From assembly GCF_019703855.1 (NCBI RefSeq), contig NZ_AP024086.1, forward strand, positions 310,001-374,000: 64,000 nt of DNA. Direction: 5' to 3'. The stretch comes from Desulfomarina profundi (GTDB taxonomy: Bacteria; Desulfobacterota; Desulfobulbia; Desulfobulbales; Desulfocapsaceae). The notes beneath the pieces are model-generated. The model made no database searches. It was not told the DNA's origin and saw only the letters and a program-made list of their open reading frames with translations. The translations under genes and the position numbers were made by a program. Every line of letters starts with the position of its first letter. Position 1 is the first letter of the stretch. Shown one piece after another: positions 25,703-34,435 of this stretch.

Positions 25703-28078
25703 TCACCTGTTCTGTCCCCGTTGACGTGATGCCAGTTCTTCTTCCTCCTGCAGAGCGGCAGCGGCTCCCGCACCTTCGGCAATGGTCTTGAGCTGGTTTT
25801 CAGGCAGAGGGTTGCCTCCGTTTGCATTTTGCAGGCCCGGAACGTCCACGATCACCTTCTTATGAGCATAGTAGATACCTTTTGCCACAAGGGCTTCGGT
25901 AATGCGTTTGTAGGCTTCCCGGCGTATGACAAAGTGAGTCCCGGGTTTGGCTGTAAACTTTACCCTGATGGTCATGACGGAGTTGGTGATTTGGTAGACC
26001 CCCTGGGATTTAACAGGTTGTATAAAATCCTTGCCAAGTTCCTCATCCTTCAGCATGGCCTGGCCGACTTTTTTAATGACCTTTCTGATCTGATCAATAT
26101 TGGCATCGTAAGGAAAATCGAGGTTGAATTTTACAACCATTCCACCACGCATATAATTTGTAATCGCTCCAAGTTCACTATGGGGGACTATCTGCAACAT
26201 TCCCCGGTGGTGCCTGAGCATTACATTTCTGAGAGTGATTGTTTCCACCGTCCCCGAAACTGATCCGGCGGTCAGGTATTCTCCCACCCGAAAGGCGTCA
26301 TCCAGCAGAAAAAAGAAGCCGGAAAAAATATCAGCCACCAGTTTCTGGGCACCAAATCCCACGGCCAGCCCAATTACTCCGGCACCGGCAAGAAGAGGCC
26401 CGATATCCACACCCATGGAAGAGAGAATGGTCATGGTCACCATGACGACAAGGATGCTGCCGATGAATTTCCGAACCATGGGCAGCAGGGTGTAGGATCT
26501 GCCCCTGGTGGGCGCACTGCCGAATTCACCATCGCCGGAACTCTCTTCCTCTTCAGCCGGAAGTGTTTCCTGGATCTTTCTCTCTATCCAGGAGCTGATG
26601 AATCGCCAGAGAAAGAGGGCCAGGGCCATAATGATGACAGCGTCGAGCAGAACAGCAGTAAGATTGGATAAAAAAGGGATTTTTATGTTCCAGAGGCTTG
26701 CAAGCCAGATCAGGAGACTGATGAATACGCCGCTTCTGGCGAATTGATTTATTTTCAGATAGAATTGCCTGCTGTTTTCCCTGGCCGCGAGTTCTTCTTC
26801 ATTCAGTTGATCTGTATTCTCTTCGTTTATACGGTAAATATTCAGGGTAATGACAGCATACCTGACCACCCATTGAATGAGCTGGTCGACTACCATCCAG
26901 AGAGGAACAATAAAAAAACTGAGGAGAAATGCTCCCCTGGTTTTCTGGTTCAGATCAGGATTTGCTATGTCATTTATCAGCAGAGCCCAGAGAACAATAA
27001 TATAGAGCAGACCGGGAATGTGCCAGATAGCGGCAAATTGTTTTCGCCACCAGCTTCCTGCCATTTCACTGTTCCTGTTATTTTCGGTAAGATAATTTTT
27101 CACCTGGTTTTTATAAAGTAGAATGGCAACCGCTGCAGCCCCGAGAAGAAGGGTGGCAAAAAACAGCTGGAGGATTAGCACAGTATGCAGCGTTGCTCCC
27201 AGCCGTTTAATGACAACAGAACCAATAAGTGTACTGAAAATATAACCCAGGGACCAGATAAGAAACCTGTACATTTTTACGGCTGATTGATCTTCAAGTG
27301 GCAGGATACGAAACGCGGGTATCGATGGAGATAAAATGAGATGAAGAACGATTGATGTTGCGCGGACCAGGGCTATTGTCAGCAGGATGGCCAGAAAAAA
27401 CAGCTGCACAAGCGATGAATTTATCCCGGCAAAAAGAAAAAAAGTAGAATAGGAGGCCCCGAAAAACAGCAGCAGGCCGATAACATCCGGAAGTTTTTCT
27501 GCAATTCCGTTGATAAATCTGTCGCTGTTAGACATTTTTTCAGAGCGGTCCGGGCGAAATGTGAAATATTTTTTCAAGATAAATTTTTTTGCGAGGATTT
27601 CCACTGTCAGACCTATGGAAACAAAAAGCAGAACAAGGAGAACATTGGTCATGGCGCCAGTAAAGGTGGAATTGCCAAGTGGACAGAGCGACAGGAAAAC
27701 CCTGTAAAGGTCTGATGGAATATCGGGGATTGAGTACCAGAGCTGCTGGAGTTTACGTTCGGATTCATCGGTGTTGCTGGAAAGGGAAGTGAGCATCCTG
27801 TCAAAAATATTGGCGGGACCTCCTGATGCCTCAATAGCTTTTTCTTCAATAACCTGTTTCTTCAGTTCTTTCAGCAGCAGTTGTCTTACCTGTTCGTCGC
27901 TGAGTTCTGCCACCAGGAGTTCAGTGTTTTTTTTATCCTGTGTCAGACGTACCTGATCGTTGGGTGCAGAATTGGCTGACGCCGCGTATGATTGCGGCGC
28001 CGGAAGGGATAAAAAAGAAAAAGTAAAGAGTATGAGGAGTATCAATAAGAGAGGTTCTGGAAATTTCTTTTTGTTCAT
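25703..28078 (-). CDS. Large MscS-family mechanosensitive channel with periplasmic domain
   Basis: 791 residues. A signal peptide (LLLILLILFTFSFLSLPAPQSYAA) is followed by a 100-residue periplasmic helical part, about ten membrane segments, and then the MscS core: pore helix (GPLLAGAGVIGLAVGFGAQKLVADIFSGFFFLLDD split by glycines), beta domain (FRVGEYLTAG-SVSGTVETITLR) and C-terminal alpha/beta domain. It resembles YbdG/YnaI or MscK-like channels in the extra helices. It protects against osmotic downshift. It starts directly after the serS stop with GGAGGG overlapping that end, so the two genes are probably co-translated. Confidence 0.88.
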   Translation of the reverse strand: MNKKKFPEPLLLILLILFTFSFLSLPAPQSYAASANSAPNDQVRLTQDKKNTELLVAELSDEQVRQLLLKELKKQVIEEKAIEASGGPANIFDRMLTSLSSNTDESERKLQQLWYSIPDIPSDLYRVFLSLCPLGNSTFTGAMTNVLLVLLFVSIGLTVEILAKKFILKKYFTFRPDRSEKMSNSDRFINGIAEKLPDVIGLLLFFGASYSTFFLFAGINSSLVQLFFLAILLTIALVRATSIVLHLILSPSIPAFRILPLEDQSAVKMYRFLIWSLGYIFSTLIGSVVIKRLGATLHTVLILQLFFATLLLGAAAVAILLYKNQVKNYLTENNRNSEMAGSWWRKQFAAIWHIPGLLYIIVLWALLINDIANPDLNQKTRGAFLLSFFIVPLWMVVDQLIQWVVRYAVITLNIYRINEENTDQLNEEELAARENSRQFYLKINQFARSGVFISLLIWLASLWNIKIPFLSNLTAVLLDAVIIMALALFLWRFISSWIERKIQETLPAEEEESSGDGEFGSAPTRGRSYTLLPMVRKFIGSILVVMVTMTILSSMGVDIGPLLAGAGVIGLAVGFGAQKLVADIFSGFFFLLDDAFRVGEYLTAGSVSGTVETITLRNVMLRHHRGMLQIVPHSELGAITNYMRGGMVVKFNLDFPYDANIDQIRKVIKKVGQAMLKDEELGKDFIQPVKSQGVYQITNSVMTIRVKFTAKPGTHFVIRREAYKRITEALVAKGIYYAHKKVIVDVPGLQNANGGNPLPENQLKTIAEGAGAAAALQEEEELASRQRGQNR

Positions 28079-29374
28079 TCATCCCTCCGGGTCATGTTTA
28101 AAACGAGGCGAAAAATAGGGTTGCAGGACTTCCGGAAGGGCAATAGTGCCATCCTCCTGCTGGTAGTTTTCCATAATGGCGAGAAGGGTTCTGCCAACGG
28201 CGAGTCCTGACCCGTTCAGGGTGTGAACCAGTCTGCTTTTTTTCTGGCCGTTGGGACGATACCGAATGCCGCCCCGGCGTGCCTGAAAGTCGAGAAAATT
28301 GGAGCAGGAGGAAATCTCCCTGTAACAGTCCTGGCCGGGCAGCCAGACTTCAATATCATATGTTTTGGTTGAAGAAAAACCAAGATCACCGGTGCAGAGT
28401 GTGACAACGCGATAATGGAGTCCAAGCATCTGAAGGACTGTTTCCGCATCATTGAGAAGGCTTTCCAGTTCATCAGATGAGGTTTCCGGTGTTGTGAATT
28501 TTACCAGTTCCACCTTGTCAAACTGATGTTGTCTGATGAGCCCCCTGGTGTCTCTTCCATGACTCCCTGCTTCTGATCTGAAACAGGGAGTGTAGGCGGT
28601 ATATTTAATGGGAAGGTCATCTTCGTTCAGGGTTTCATCCCTGTGAATATTGGTAACAGGAACCTCAGCAGTGGGTATGAGATAGAGATCCCAGTCCTTT
28701 ATCTTGAAGAGGTCCTCTGCAAATTTTGGCAGCTGTCCTGTCGCGGTCATGGAAGCGCTGTTTACCATGAACGGCGGTAGAACTTCCTTGTAGCCATGGC
28801 GTTCGGTATGCAGGTCCAGCATAAAGTTTGTCAGAGCCCGTTCCAGCTTTGAAGCAAATCCTTTCAGAAGAGCAAATCGGGCACCAGACAGTTTTGCTGC
28901 AGTCTCAAAGTCAACAATGTCCAACTGTTCTGCCAGTTCCCAGTGCGTTTTTGGGGAAAAGGAAAAAACCGGTTTCTCTCCCCATTTTTTAAGTTCGATA
29001 TTATCTTCTTCATTCTGGCCGACGGGAACAGCGTCATCACAGAGGTTGGGTATTGCCATGACGATTTCCTGCAACTGTTCCTGGATGGTTGCCAGTTCGA
29101 TATCAAGTTCCTTGATGCGGGTACTGGTTTTTTTCATCTCGTCAATAAGTGGCTCTGCTTTTTCCCGGTCGGAATCATTTCCCCTTTTGAGGACAGCGAT
29201 TTCAGCGGATGTGGTGTTTCTCTTGTTTTTCAGTCCTTCCACTTCTCCCAGGAGGGTAAGTCGCTGTTGATCAATGAGAATGAATTTGTCCAGAAGGGTT
29301 GTTTCCATTCCTCTTCGAACGGTTTTTTCTTTAACAAGGTCTATATTTTCGCGGATAAATCGTAATTCGAGCAT
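28079..29374 (-). CDS. serS: Seryl-tRNA synthetase
   Basis: 431 residues, normal length. The N-terminal coiled-coil tRNA-binding arm covers residues about 25-110. The class II catalytic domain shows motif 2 ([23 protein letters not shown]) in outline and motif 3 ([20 protein letters not shown]). It charges tRNA-Ser and also tRNA-Sec, the first step in making selenocysteine for FdhA. The ATG at 29374 opens the conserved [10 protein letters not shown]. It is followed without spacing by the large MscS gene. Confidence 0.97.
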   Translation of the reverse strand: MLELRFIRENIDLVKEKTVRRGMETTLLDKFILIDQQRLTLLGEVEGLKNKRNTTSAEIAVLKRGNDSDREKAEPLIDEMKKTSTRIKELDIELATIQEQLQEIVMAIPNLCDDAVPVGQNEEDNIELKKWGEKPVFSFSPKTHWELAEQLDIVDFETAAKLSGARFALLKGFASKLERALTNFMLDLHTERHGYKEVLPPFMVNSASMTATGQLPKFAEDLFKIKDWDLYLIPTAEVPVTNIHRDETLNEDDLPIKYTAYTPCFRSEAGSHGRDTRGLIRQHQFDKVELVKFTTPETSSDELESLLNDAETVLQMLGLHYRVVTLCTGDLGFSSTKTYDIEVWLPGQDCYREISSCSNFLDFQARRGGIRYRPNGQKKSRLVHTLNGSGLAVGRTLLAIMENYQQEDGTIALPEVLQPYFSPRFKHDPEG

Positions 29375-29460
29375 GGTCTTGTCCGGGGATATTTTATAAT
29401 TATATGGATTTTCAGGAAAACCTGAAATATTTCAGAATTCTGAAAATAACAGTACACCTA

Positions 29461-29676
29461 TTAAAATGAAGATATATTGATATCTTTGTAGCATGGCTGC
29501 ATGGTGAAATCAACCTCTATCAAATTGCATTTTTCTTCTGCTTCTGATAGGTTGTCGGATACTTCGATATCCTTGTGTTGCAGGAGAACAACCTTTGGTT
29601 GCGGGATTTTCAGATAAGGGCAGATACAAACTGACAATTGAACCAGTATCTTGAACGATGGCTTTTCATAATTCAT
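29461..29676 (-). CDS. Possible small unknown protein, divergent from and overlapping tatC
   Basis: A 71-residue frame (MNYEKPSFKILVQLSVCICPYLKIPQ to CYKDINISSF) with three cysteines and no recognised motif. In its favour, the ATG has GAGAGGA nine bases upstream and the frame is free of stops. Against it, its first 19 bases overlap the start of tatC on the other strand and the base composition is more AT-rich than its neighbours. It may be spurious. Confidence 0.3.
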   Translation of the reverse strand: MNYEKPSFKILVQLSVCICPYLKIPQPKVVLLQHKDIEVSDNLSEAEEKCNLIEVDFTMQPCYKDINISSF

Positions 29677-30353
29677 TTATAATTTTCCTCTCCGAGTTAC
29701 GAAAATCCATACGTGCTCTTGCGGTTACCCTTTTTTGCTGCACTGTGGCGATTTTTTTTCTTTCTCCTGAGCTGCTGCATTTTGTTCAGGCGCATCTGGC
29801 GGAAAAACTCTATTTTTTTTCAATAGCCGGCCCATTTCTCGCCCACGTAAAACTTGCTCTTTTCGCGGCGGTATATTGCCTTATGCCCTGGGTGATGACC
29901 CTGTTGTGGCGAGCCATGGGGAAGCCTTTCGGCGTTGCGGGTGGTGAGCTTTTTTTCTTTATCCTCTTTACCTGTCTGCTCTTTTATGGCGGCACATTGT
30001 TCTGCTATTTTGTGACCCTGCCCTTTGGTATTCAGTTTCTGCTTGGGTTTGGTTCAGAGGAGTTGAAGCCGGTTATTTCAATCGGCCGTTTTGTGAATTT
30101 CACAACGATCTTCATTCTCGCTTTCGGGTTTATCTTCGAGTTACCTATTTTTATGGTGTTTCTAGCCAAAGTTGGTGTATTTACACGAAAATTTTATGAA
30201 AGGAACAGGCGGTATGCCCTGCTGATTATTGCCATCCTGGCGGCTCTGCTGACACCGACCCCGGATGTAGTCAATATGCTTATGATGGGAGGACCTCTTT
30301 ATTTGCTTTATGAGTCTGGTATAGTGATTTTGATGGTACTTCGTGTGCAGTAG
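29658..30353 (+). CDS. tatC: Sec-independent protein translocase TatC
   Basis: 231-residue membrane protein with six hydrophobic helices. Family features are FLSELRKSIRALAVTL at the N-terminus (usually HLxELRxR), LFAAVYCLMPWVM and a central FILAFGFIFELPIFMVFLAKVGV. TatC recognises twin-arginine signals, here those of FdhA and FdhX. No tatA or tatB is adjacent. The C-terminus has the expected ALLTPTPDVVNMLMMGGPLYLLYE. Upstream lies a possible small divergent gene, and downstream is a convergent DUF523 gene. Confidence 0.93.
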   Translation: MAFHNSFIIFLSELRKSIRALAVTLFCCTVAIFFLSPELLHFVQAHLAEKLYFFSIAGPFLAHVKLALFAAVYCLMPWVMTLLWRAMGKPFGVAGGELFFFILFTCLLFYGGTLFCYFVTLPFGIQFLLGFGSEELKPVISIGRFVNFTTIFILAFGFIFELPIFMVFLAKVGVFTRKFYERNRRYALLIIAILAALLTPTPDVVNMLMMGGPLYLLYESGIVILMVLRVQ

Positions 30354-30374
30354 CACACTATTTAATCACGTAAT

Positions 30375-30809
30375 TTATCCAAATTCTTCGAGCTTAAAGC
30401 CATGTTTTGACAGCAGTGCAGCGGTAACACCACAGACACCTGTGGAGGAGCAGGATGGACTGCGGGCTTTCAGCAGGACTGCCGTAACAGGCTGGGATCT
30501 GGCAATTGCCAGAACCTGTTCAGCTCCCCTGATGAACTGTCGGGTAACATCTGTCCCGGTTTTTGTACGGACACGCGCCCTGCCGCAGAGGACGTCGTAA
30601 CCGTCACCACCGCAGATATCCGCTGCTTCCCGTGGTGTCGGCATACCACCGAGCTGTTCCGGACAGATGGGGATCCAGATTTTGCCCTTCAGTCTTTCCA
30701 GACAAGCCATATCCTGCTTTGTCTTACCGTCATAGCGTGTACAGAGTCCCGTCAGGCAACTGCTGACCAGATAGAGTTCAGGTTTTGAGTTGTTTCTGCT
30801 TTCAGTCAT
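30375..30809 (-). CDS. DUF523 family protein
   Basis: 144 residues. It matches DUF523 (YbbK-like) in length and motifs: VSSCLTGLCTRYDG at the start, PICPEQLGGMPTPR, and LLKARSPSCSSTGVCGV near residues 110-126. The conserved cysteines suggest metal or cluster binding, but no activity is established. The gene ends near the convergent tatC stop and starts 19 bases from the divergent ftsB gene, so a shared promoter region must be very short. Confidence 0.88.
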   Translation of the reverse strand: MTESRNNSKPELYLVSSCLTGLCTRYDGKTKQDMACLERLKGKIWIPICPEQLGGMPTPREAADICGGDGYDVLCGRARVRTKTGTDVTRQFIRGAEQVLAIARSQPVTAVLLKARSPSCSSTGVCGVTAALLSKHGFKLEEFG

Positions 30810-30827
30810 GAGTCATTTGGTGGAATA

Positions 30828-31178
30828 ATGTTGAAAAAGAGAAAAAACAGACCATCACAGAGGATTTCTCCAAAACAGGAGCGGCTGTTTTATAGAATAG
30901 TCGCTTTTCTGGCACTGATTGCCCTGTTGTGGATTGTTTTCGCACCCGGCTCCGGTTTATTCGGCTACTACAGGTCCCGGGCAAAATTGACTCGATTGCA
31001 GAATGATGTTTCTCTGCTTGAGAAGGAAAACAGTCAGCTCAGGACAGAAAACGATCGATTACGGAATGATCCGGTATATCTCGAAAAAATAGCCAGGGAA
31101 AAATATAATCTTCTGAAAAAAAATGAAAGGGTCTTTGACTTTTCAAAAGGAAAACCAAAGACCCTGGAAAAAAAATAA
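30828..31178 (+). CDS. ftsB: Septum formation initiator FtsB/DivIC-type cell division protein
   Basis: 116 residues: a basic cytoplasmic N-terminus, one membrane helix (IVAFLALIALLWIVFAPG) near residues 24-42, then a periplasmic leucine-zipper coiled coil (LTRLQNDVSLLEKENSQLRTENDRL) and the family's NDPVYLEKIAREKYNLL end. FtsB links FtsL and FtsQ at the septum. The final 20 residues are Lys-rich. A monocistronic location is usual for this family. Confidence 0.9.
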   Translation: MLKKRKNRPSQRISPKQERLFYRIVAFLALIALLWIVFAPGSGLFGYYRSRAKLTRLQNDVSLLEKENSQLRTENDRLRNDPVYLEKIAREKYNLLKKNERVFDFSKGKPKTLEKK

Positions 31179-31235
31179 TGTTGTTTCATGATATTATATA
31201 TCCGGCTGGTTCACACGGAACCTGTGCTTTCAGGC

Positions 31236-31448
31236 TCAGGAAAACCCTGATTTTGCTGAGCACCCTGAAAGGGCTCCTGCCGGAATGGATGACCCTTTGT
31301 TGAGCCGGTAACTGGAGGCGGAAATTGTTTTCCGTACATCCGGACTTCCGCATTGTGTGCAGACAGGATCTTCCCTGGAATCTGATGAAGTGGTCAGGAC
31401 TTCAAACAGGTTGTTGCATGCATTACATCTGTATTCATAGATAGGCAT
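31236..31448 (-). CDS. FmdB-family zinc ribbon protein
   Basis: 70 residues. It starts MPIYEYRCNACNNLFEVL and has the second pair CTQCGSPDVRKTISA, which together form a putative single zinc ribbon. The C-terminal tail is Ser/Gly rich (SGCSAKSGFS) as in many FmdB-type proteins. Some members are described as regulators of formamidase genes, but for most the function is unknown. A strong AAGGAGG site is visible upstream. Confidence 0.9.
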   Translation of the reverse strand: MPIYEYRCNACNNLFEVLTTSSDSREDPVCTQCGSPDVRKTISASSYRLNKGSSIPAGALSGCSAKSGFS

Positions 31449-31587
31449 AATTTCACCTCCTTGTTTTGATACCCTTTCATGAGAAAACTACTGCGTGATT
31501 CGGGGAAATTGAACAATATTCCTTTGCATACGAAAATTAATGTATTGTTTCCGGATACTATGAGCAGCGTGGATATCTGAAAAGAAA

Positions 31588-31959
31588 TTATTCCAGAAGA
31601 GCTTGAAAAATATCACACTGTTTACAAATTTCAATTTTTTCCTTCTGGGAAATATCGTGGGTGCAGTCACATTTGGTTCCACAGAGGAACCAGCAAAGAT
31701 GGCCGCTCTGGAATTCCCAGGCAGGGCATGTTTCTTTTACGTCACACTCCTTTTTTTCCCAACAGGGTGTGAGGCTGTTTTTTCTACCCCGTTGATTGAT
31801 CAGCAGGAAAAAGATCTGTCGCTCAATATGGGCAGGTATGGTACGCCATCCCTGCTCATAGCTGTGGATTGTTTTAAGCGACATGCCAAGGAGTTCAGCC
31901 AGTTGTTTTTGTGTTTTTCCCAGTTTTTTCCGGGCAATACTGAATTCTTCTTTAATCAA
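31588..31959 (-). CDS. XRE-family helix-turn-helix protein with Cys/Trp 'two-CW' C-terminal domain
   Basis: 123 residues. The N-terminal HTH covers residues about 5-50 (RKKLGKTQKQLAELLGMSLKTIHSYEQGWR). The C-terminal part carries eight cysteines with the pattern CWEKKEC ... CPAWEF ... CWFLCGTKCDC ... CKQCD, suggesting an Fe-S cluster or zinc sensor. Such HTH/CW proteins are common in sulfate reducers. It may act as a redox-responsive regulator of nearby genes, but no target is known. It is transcribed away from the lipoprotein gene, with a 400-base AT-rich gap between. Confidence 0.82.
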   Translation of the reverse strand: MIKEEFSIARKKLGKTQKQLAELLGMSLKTIHSYEQGWRTIPAHIERQIFFLLINQRGRKNSLTPCWEKKECDVKETCPAWEFQSGHLCWFLCGTKCDCTHDISQKEKIEICKQCDIFQALLE

Positions 31960-32358
31960 GGGTCTGCCTCGTCACATATAGTTTCTGATACCATGATTAT
32001 CCTGGAGTGGGCTTGAAAAAATAGTTTTTCAAGGTATCTCTTTTTTCCTTTCACTCTTTCTGTTGAAAGCCCAAGAAAATCAGATAATTCTGGCCACAGG
32101 ATATTGCTAAAGTAGTTCCTAAAACAATTAAATTCATATCTAAAATAACCATTCAACAAGTGAATACCAGAAAAAATTTAAAAACGCAGTTTTTTTTCAT
32201 CCATTACGAATGAGAAAAGATTTTTTCCTTTTTTGACTTATGGTATTCTTACAGAATAGGAAATTCAGCCGGATTTTTGTGTTGCAGAAGAGAAAGCTGT
32301 TTTGCTGACAAAAATTCTCGTTTTTGGTCAGACAAGGTAATCAACAACAGGTATATCC
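31960..32358. other. AT-rich intergenic stretch upstream of the XRE regulator and the lipoprotein
   Basis: No gene is seen. A weak promoter-like TTGACT at about 32235 is followed by AT-rich sequence that could serve the lipoprotein gene. Small inverted repeats occur near 32010-32030 (TTGAAAAA ... TTTTTCAA). Confidence 0.4.
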
Positions 32359-32865
32359 ATGAAAACCAAATTTAATTTACGGTTGTTTGCTGTACTTTCA
32401 GCGGTTTTATTTTTTGCTCTGGCTGGTTGTGTCCACTATATGAATCCAAAACCAGGGACTGTTGCGGTAGCCCAATTTCGCATACCTCTGTCGGGTGTCG
32501 GGAAGGAGAAGTCCGTCTGGAAAGGAAAACATCTTGATATTGCCTACAAGATAGACCAGAAGGAGGAGCAGGCAGAAATATCCGGAGAGGTCAGAATTCA
32601 TGAAAATCTTCTGATGTCCTTTCCGAAACTGACCAGGCTGCGGGTAAAAGTTCATTTTCTTGATGATCACGGTAGCGTCCTTGCCTCTGCCGGAATCACC
32701 CCGCTCTATTCCTCTTATTCAGAAGTTACGGAACCACTGGTATTTCATACTGATACCGTTATTCCTCCGGAAGCTGTTTCCATAGTATTCAGTTATTCCG
32801 GTCTGCTTACCGGACAGTTCAATGAGCCGTCAGAAGGTTGGGATATTGACTTTTCCCCGTTTTGA
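32359..32865 (+). CDS. Predicted lipoprotein of unknown function
   Basis: 168 residues with a lipoprotein signal (LSAVLFFALAGC, lipobox LAGC with Cys near residue 23). The mature part is a single beta-rich domain (VKVHFLDDHGSVLASAGITP; VSIVFSYSGLLTGQFNEPSEGWDIDF). I do not recognise the family. It has no obvious operon partner: the uracil-DNA glycosylase gene starts about 155 bases later, with a short dispersed motif (AAATGCGGGTTGG) in the gap. Confidence 0.75.
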   Translation: MKTKFNLRLFAVLSAVLFFALAGCVHYMNPKPGTVAVAQFRIPLSGVGKEKSVWKGKHLDIAYKIDQKEEQAEISGEVRIHENLLMSFPKLTRLRVKVHFLDDHGSVLASAGITPLYSSYSEVTEPLVFHTDTVIPPEAVSIVFSYSGLLTGQFNEPSEGWDIDFSPF

Positions 32866-33021
32866 AGAAGAACCTGAATTTATGAAAAATGCGGGTTGGC
32901 AACACAATGAGAATACGGTTGAAATATCTGACATGACTTTCTGTAAAGATACTGTCTCACTGATTCTGGGCAGACACTATCTAATAAATACAATTTTCCC
33001 TTTCCTGCCTGGTTGGTTCTT

Positions 33022-33828
33022 ATGCGTATGAATGATCTCCCCGAATTTGTAAAAAATATAAGGTCACTCCTCTGTTACCATCGAGGAATTGGTATTGATT
33101 CTTATCCATTGAAGACTGAAATATCGCTGTTTCTGGAGATAAAACCGGATCAGGTTAATCATGGAACTGCCGGCATGGGAAAGGTATCTGCGGCTGTGAT
33201 ACCTGGAAAGGATCCCGACCCCGAACAGGAAGCTAACAGACCGGCTGCCCTGAACTCTCTGGTTGAACTGAAAAATGAAATCGCAATATGTCGGAGTTGT
33301 GATCTGTGTCGGGATCGTATCCGTTCTGTTCCCGGTCAGGGAACGGAAAAGAGTCGGCTTATGGTTGTCGGGGACTGGCTGGCTGCTGTGGATGGCGACC
33401 ATCTTGAGGCAGGTCTTGTCTTCGGTGTTGAACAGGACAGGATGCTCTCAAGAATGTTTTCAGCCATAAACGTGTCTTTTGAAGATGTGTATGTAACCAA
33501 CGTCATCAAATGCGCCATTCCAGAAAGCTGTCACCCCCTTGCCACTCATGTTCGATGCTGTCTGCCGTTTTTAAGGCGCCAGATTGATGCAGTTCAGCCG
33601 GATATTCTCTGTATTATGGGCGGTGTGGCGGCCAAGGCGATACTTGATCAGACCCGATCCCTGTCACAGTTACGCGGAAAATTTCATGAATATAGAACAG
33701 AAAGGGGGCTTGCAGTCCCGGTCCTGGTCACCTATCATCCATCTTTTCTGCTGGAGAATCCTGAGATGAAGAAGGCAACCTGGGAAGATCTCCAGTTCTT
33801 GGCGAAAAGATTGCTCGGATTTCAATGA
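33022..33828 (+). CDS. Family-4-type uracil-DNA glycosylase with altered motif A and N-terminal extension
   Basis: About 268 residues. After a 90-residue extension comes the glycosylase domain with four cluster cysteines: CRSCDLC, then VIKC ... RCCLPFL, fitting the [4Fe-4S] of family-4 enzymes. Motif B (YHPSFLLENP) is normal. The usual motif A, GE(A/G)PGxxED, is replaced by GDWLAAVDGD, so the uracil-activating water residue may be missing or moved. The overall fold is clear; activity is not. The ATG at 33022 is chosen; another lies at 33028 and an upstream TTG at 33013. Confidence 0.85.
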   Translation: MRMNDLPEFVKNIRSLLCYHRGIGIDSYPLKTEISLFLEIKPDQVNHGTAGMGKVSAAVIPGKDPDPEQEANRPAALNSLVELKNEIAICRSCDLCRDRIRSVPGQGTEKSRLMVVGDWLAAVDGDHLEAGLVFGVEQDRMLSRMFSAINVSFEDVYVTNVIKCAIPESCHPLATHVRCCLPFLRRQIDAVQPDILCIMGGVAAKAILDQTRSLSQLRGKFHEYRTERGLAVPVLVTYHPSFLLENPEMKKATWEDLQFLAKRLLGFQ

Positions 33829-33873
33829 GATTCGCAGAAATATATTAAATGTCCTTTTCAAAATTGTCTTTTA

Positions 33874-34043
33874 CCTAAATCCTGCAATTGGCAAGTTCGG
33901 AGTTTTCGCTACCTGTCGGAGATGCAAGGCATCAAGGGCGCCGACGTATTAACATACTTCAAGCCCTTGATAACGATGCAGATACGATAAAATTGCCAAT
34001 CCTGCAGGGCGAGGGAATAAAGAAAAAAAGTGCAGGATTTAGG
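33874..34043. mobile_element. 170-bp MITE with perfect 13-bp terminal inverted repeats and 5-bp target duplication
   Basis: CCTAAATCCTGCA at 33874-33886 and TGCAGGATTTAGG at 34031-34043 are exact complements. TTTTA flanks both sides (33869-33873 and 34044-34048), as expected of a transposase-made duplication. The interior holds a second inverted pair (GCAATTGGCAA / TTGCCAAT) and GATGCAAGGCATCAAGGGCG opposite AGCCCTTGATAACGATGCA. There is no gene inside. Confidence 0.85.
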
Positions 34044-34045
34044 TT

Positions 34046-34435
34046 TTATGGTTTCCTGAGAACAATAACTCCCCGTCTACCGAGTTCACGCAGGAAAGCG
34101 GTGACGGATTGTTCCGCCTCCTGAATGGAAAATCTTTTTGTTTCTGCAAATTCTTCAATAAGTGTTTTGACGTTTTTTTTCCCGTCTATCATGCACCACA
34201 AGGTGGCTCCCAGTTCATCGAGCTCCAGTTTTTTTGTCGGTTGCAGTTCCTGTTCCCTTTGGAACCGGCGGGCAATTTGCAGAAAAAAGGGTTTGATATT
34301 CAATGGATATTCAATTCTGATTACACCGTTGTCCATTCGTTTCCAGTCGATGTCAGGCAGATGGCAGGGCGTGCATGCCAGTGATTCGGTCCTGTCCATG
34401 GGTGGGGCGTTTTTTTTAGATTGAAACAGTTTCAT
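34046..34435 (-). CDS. PqqD-family protein
   Basis: About 129 residues; the last 60 (LDELGATLWCMIDGKKNVKTLIEEF ... FLRELGRRGVIVL) match the PqqD winged-helix fold that binds precursor peptides for radical-SAM enzymes. The preceding part has CTPCH and a conserved-looking IRIEYPLNIKPF. No radical-SAM enzyme or precursor peptide is visible nearby, so this is an orphan PqqD that may serve another role. The start at 34435 overlaps the upstream gene's end by 20 bases, so the two are coupled. Its stop codon lies in the target duplication of a MITE. Confidence 0.8.
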   Translation of the reverse strand: MKLFQSKKNAPPMDRTESLACTPCHLPDIDWKRMDNGVIRIEYPLNIKPFFLQIARRFQREQELQPTKKLELDELGATLWCMIDGKKNVKTLIEEFAETKRFSIQEAEQSVTAFLRELGRRGVIVLRKP

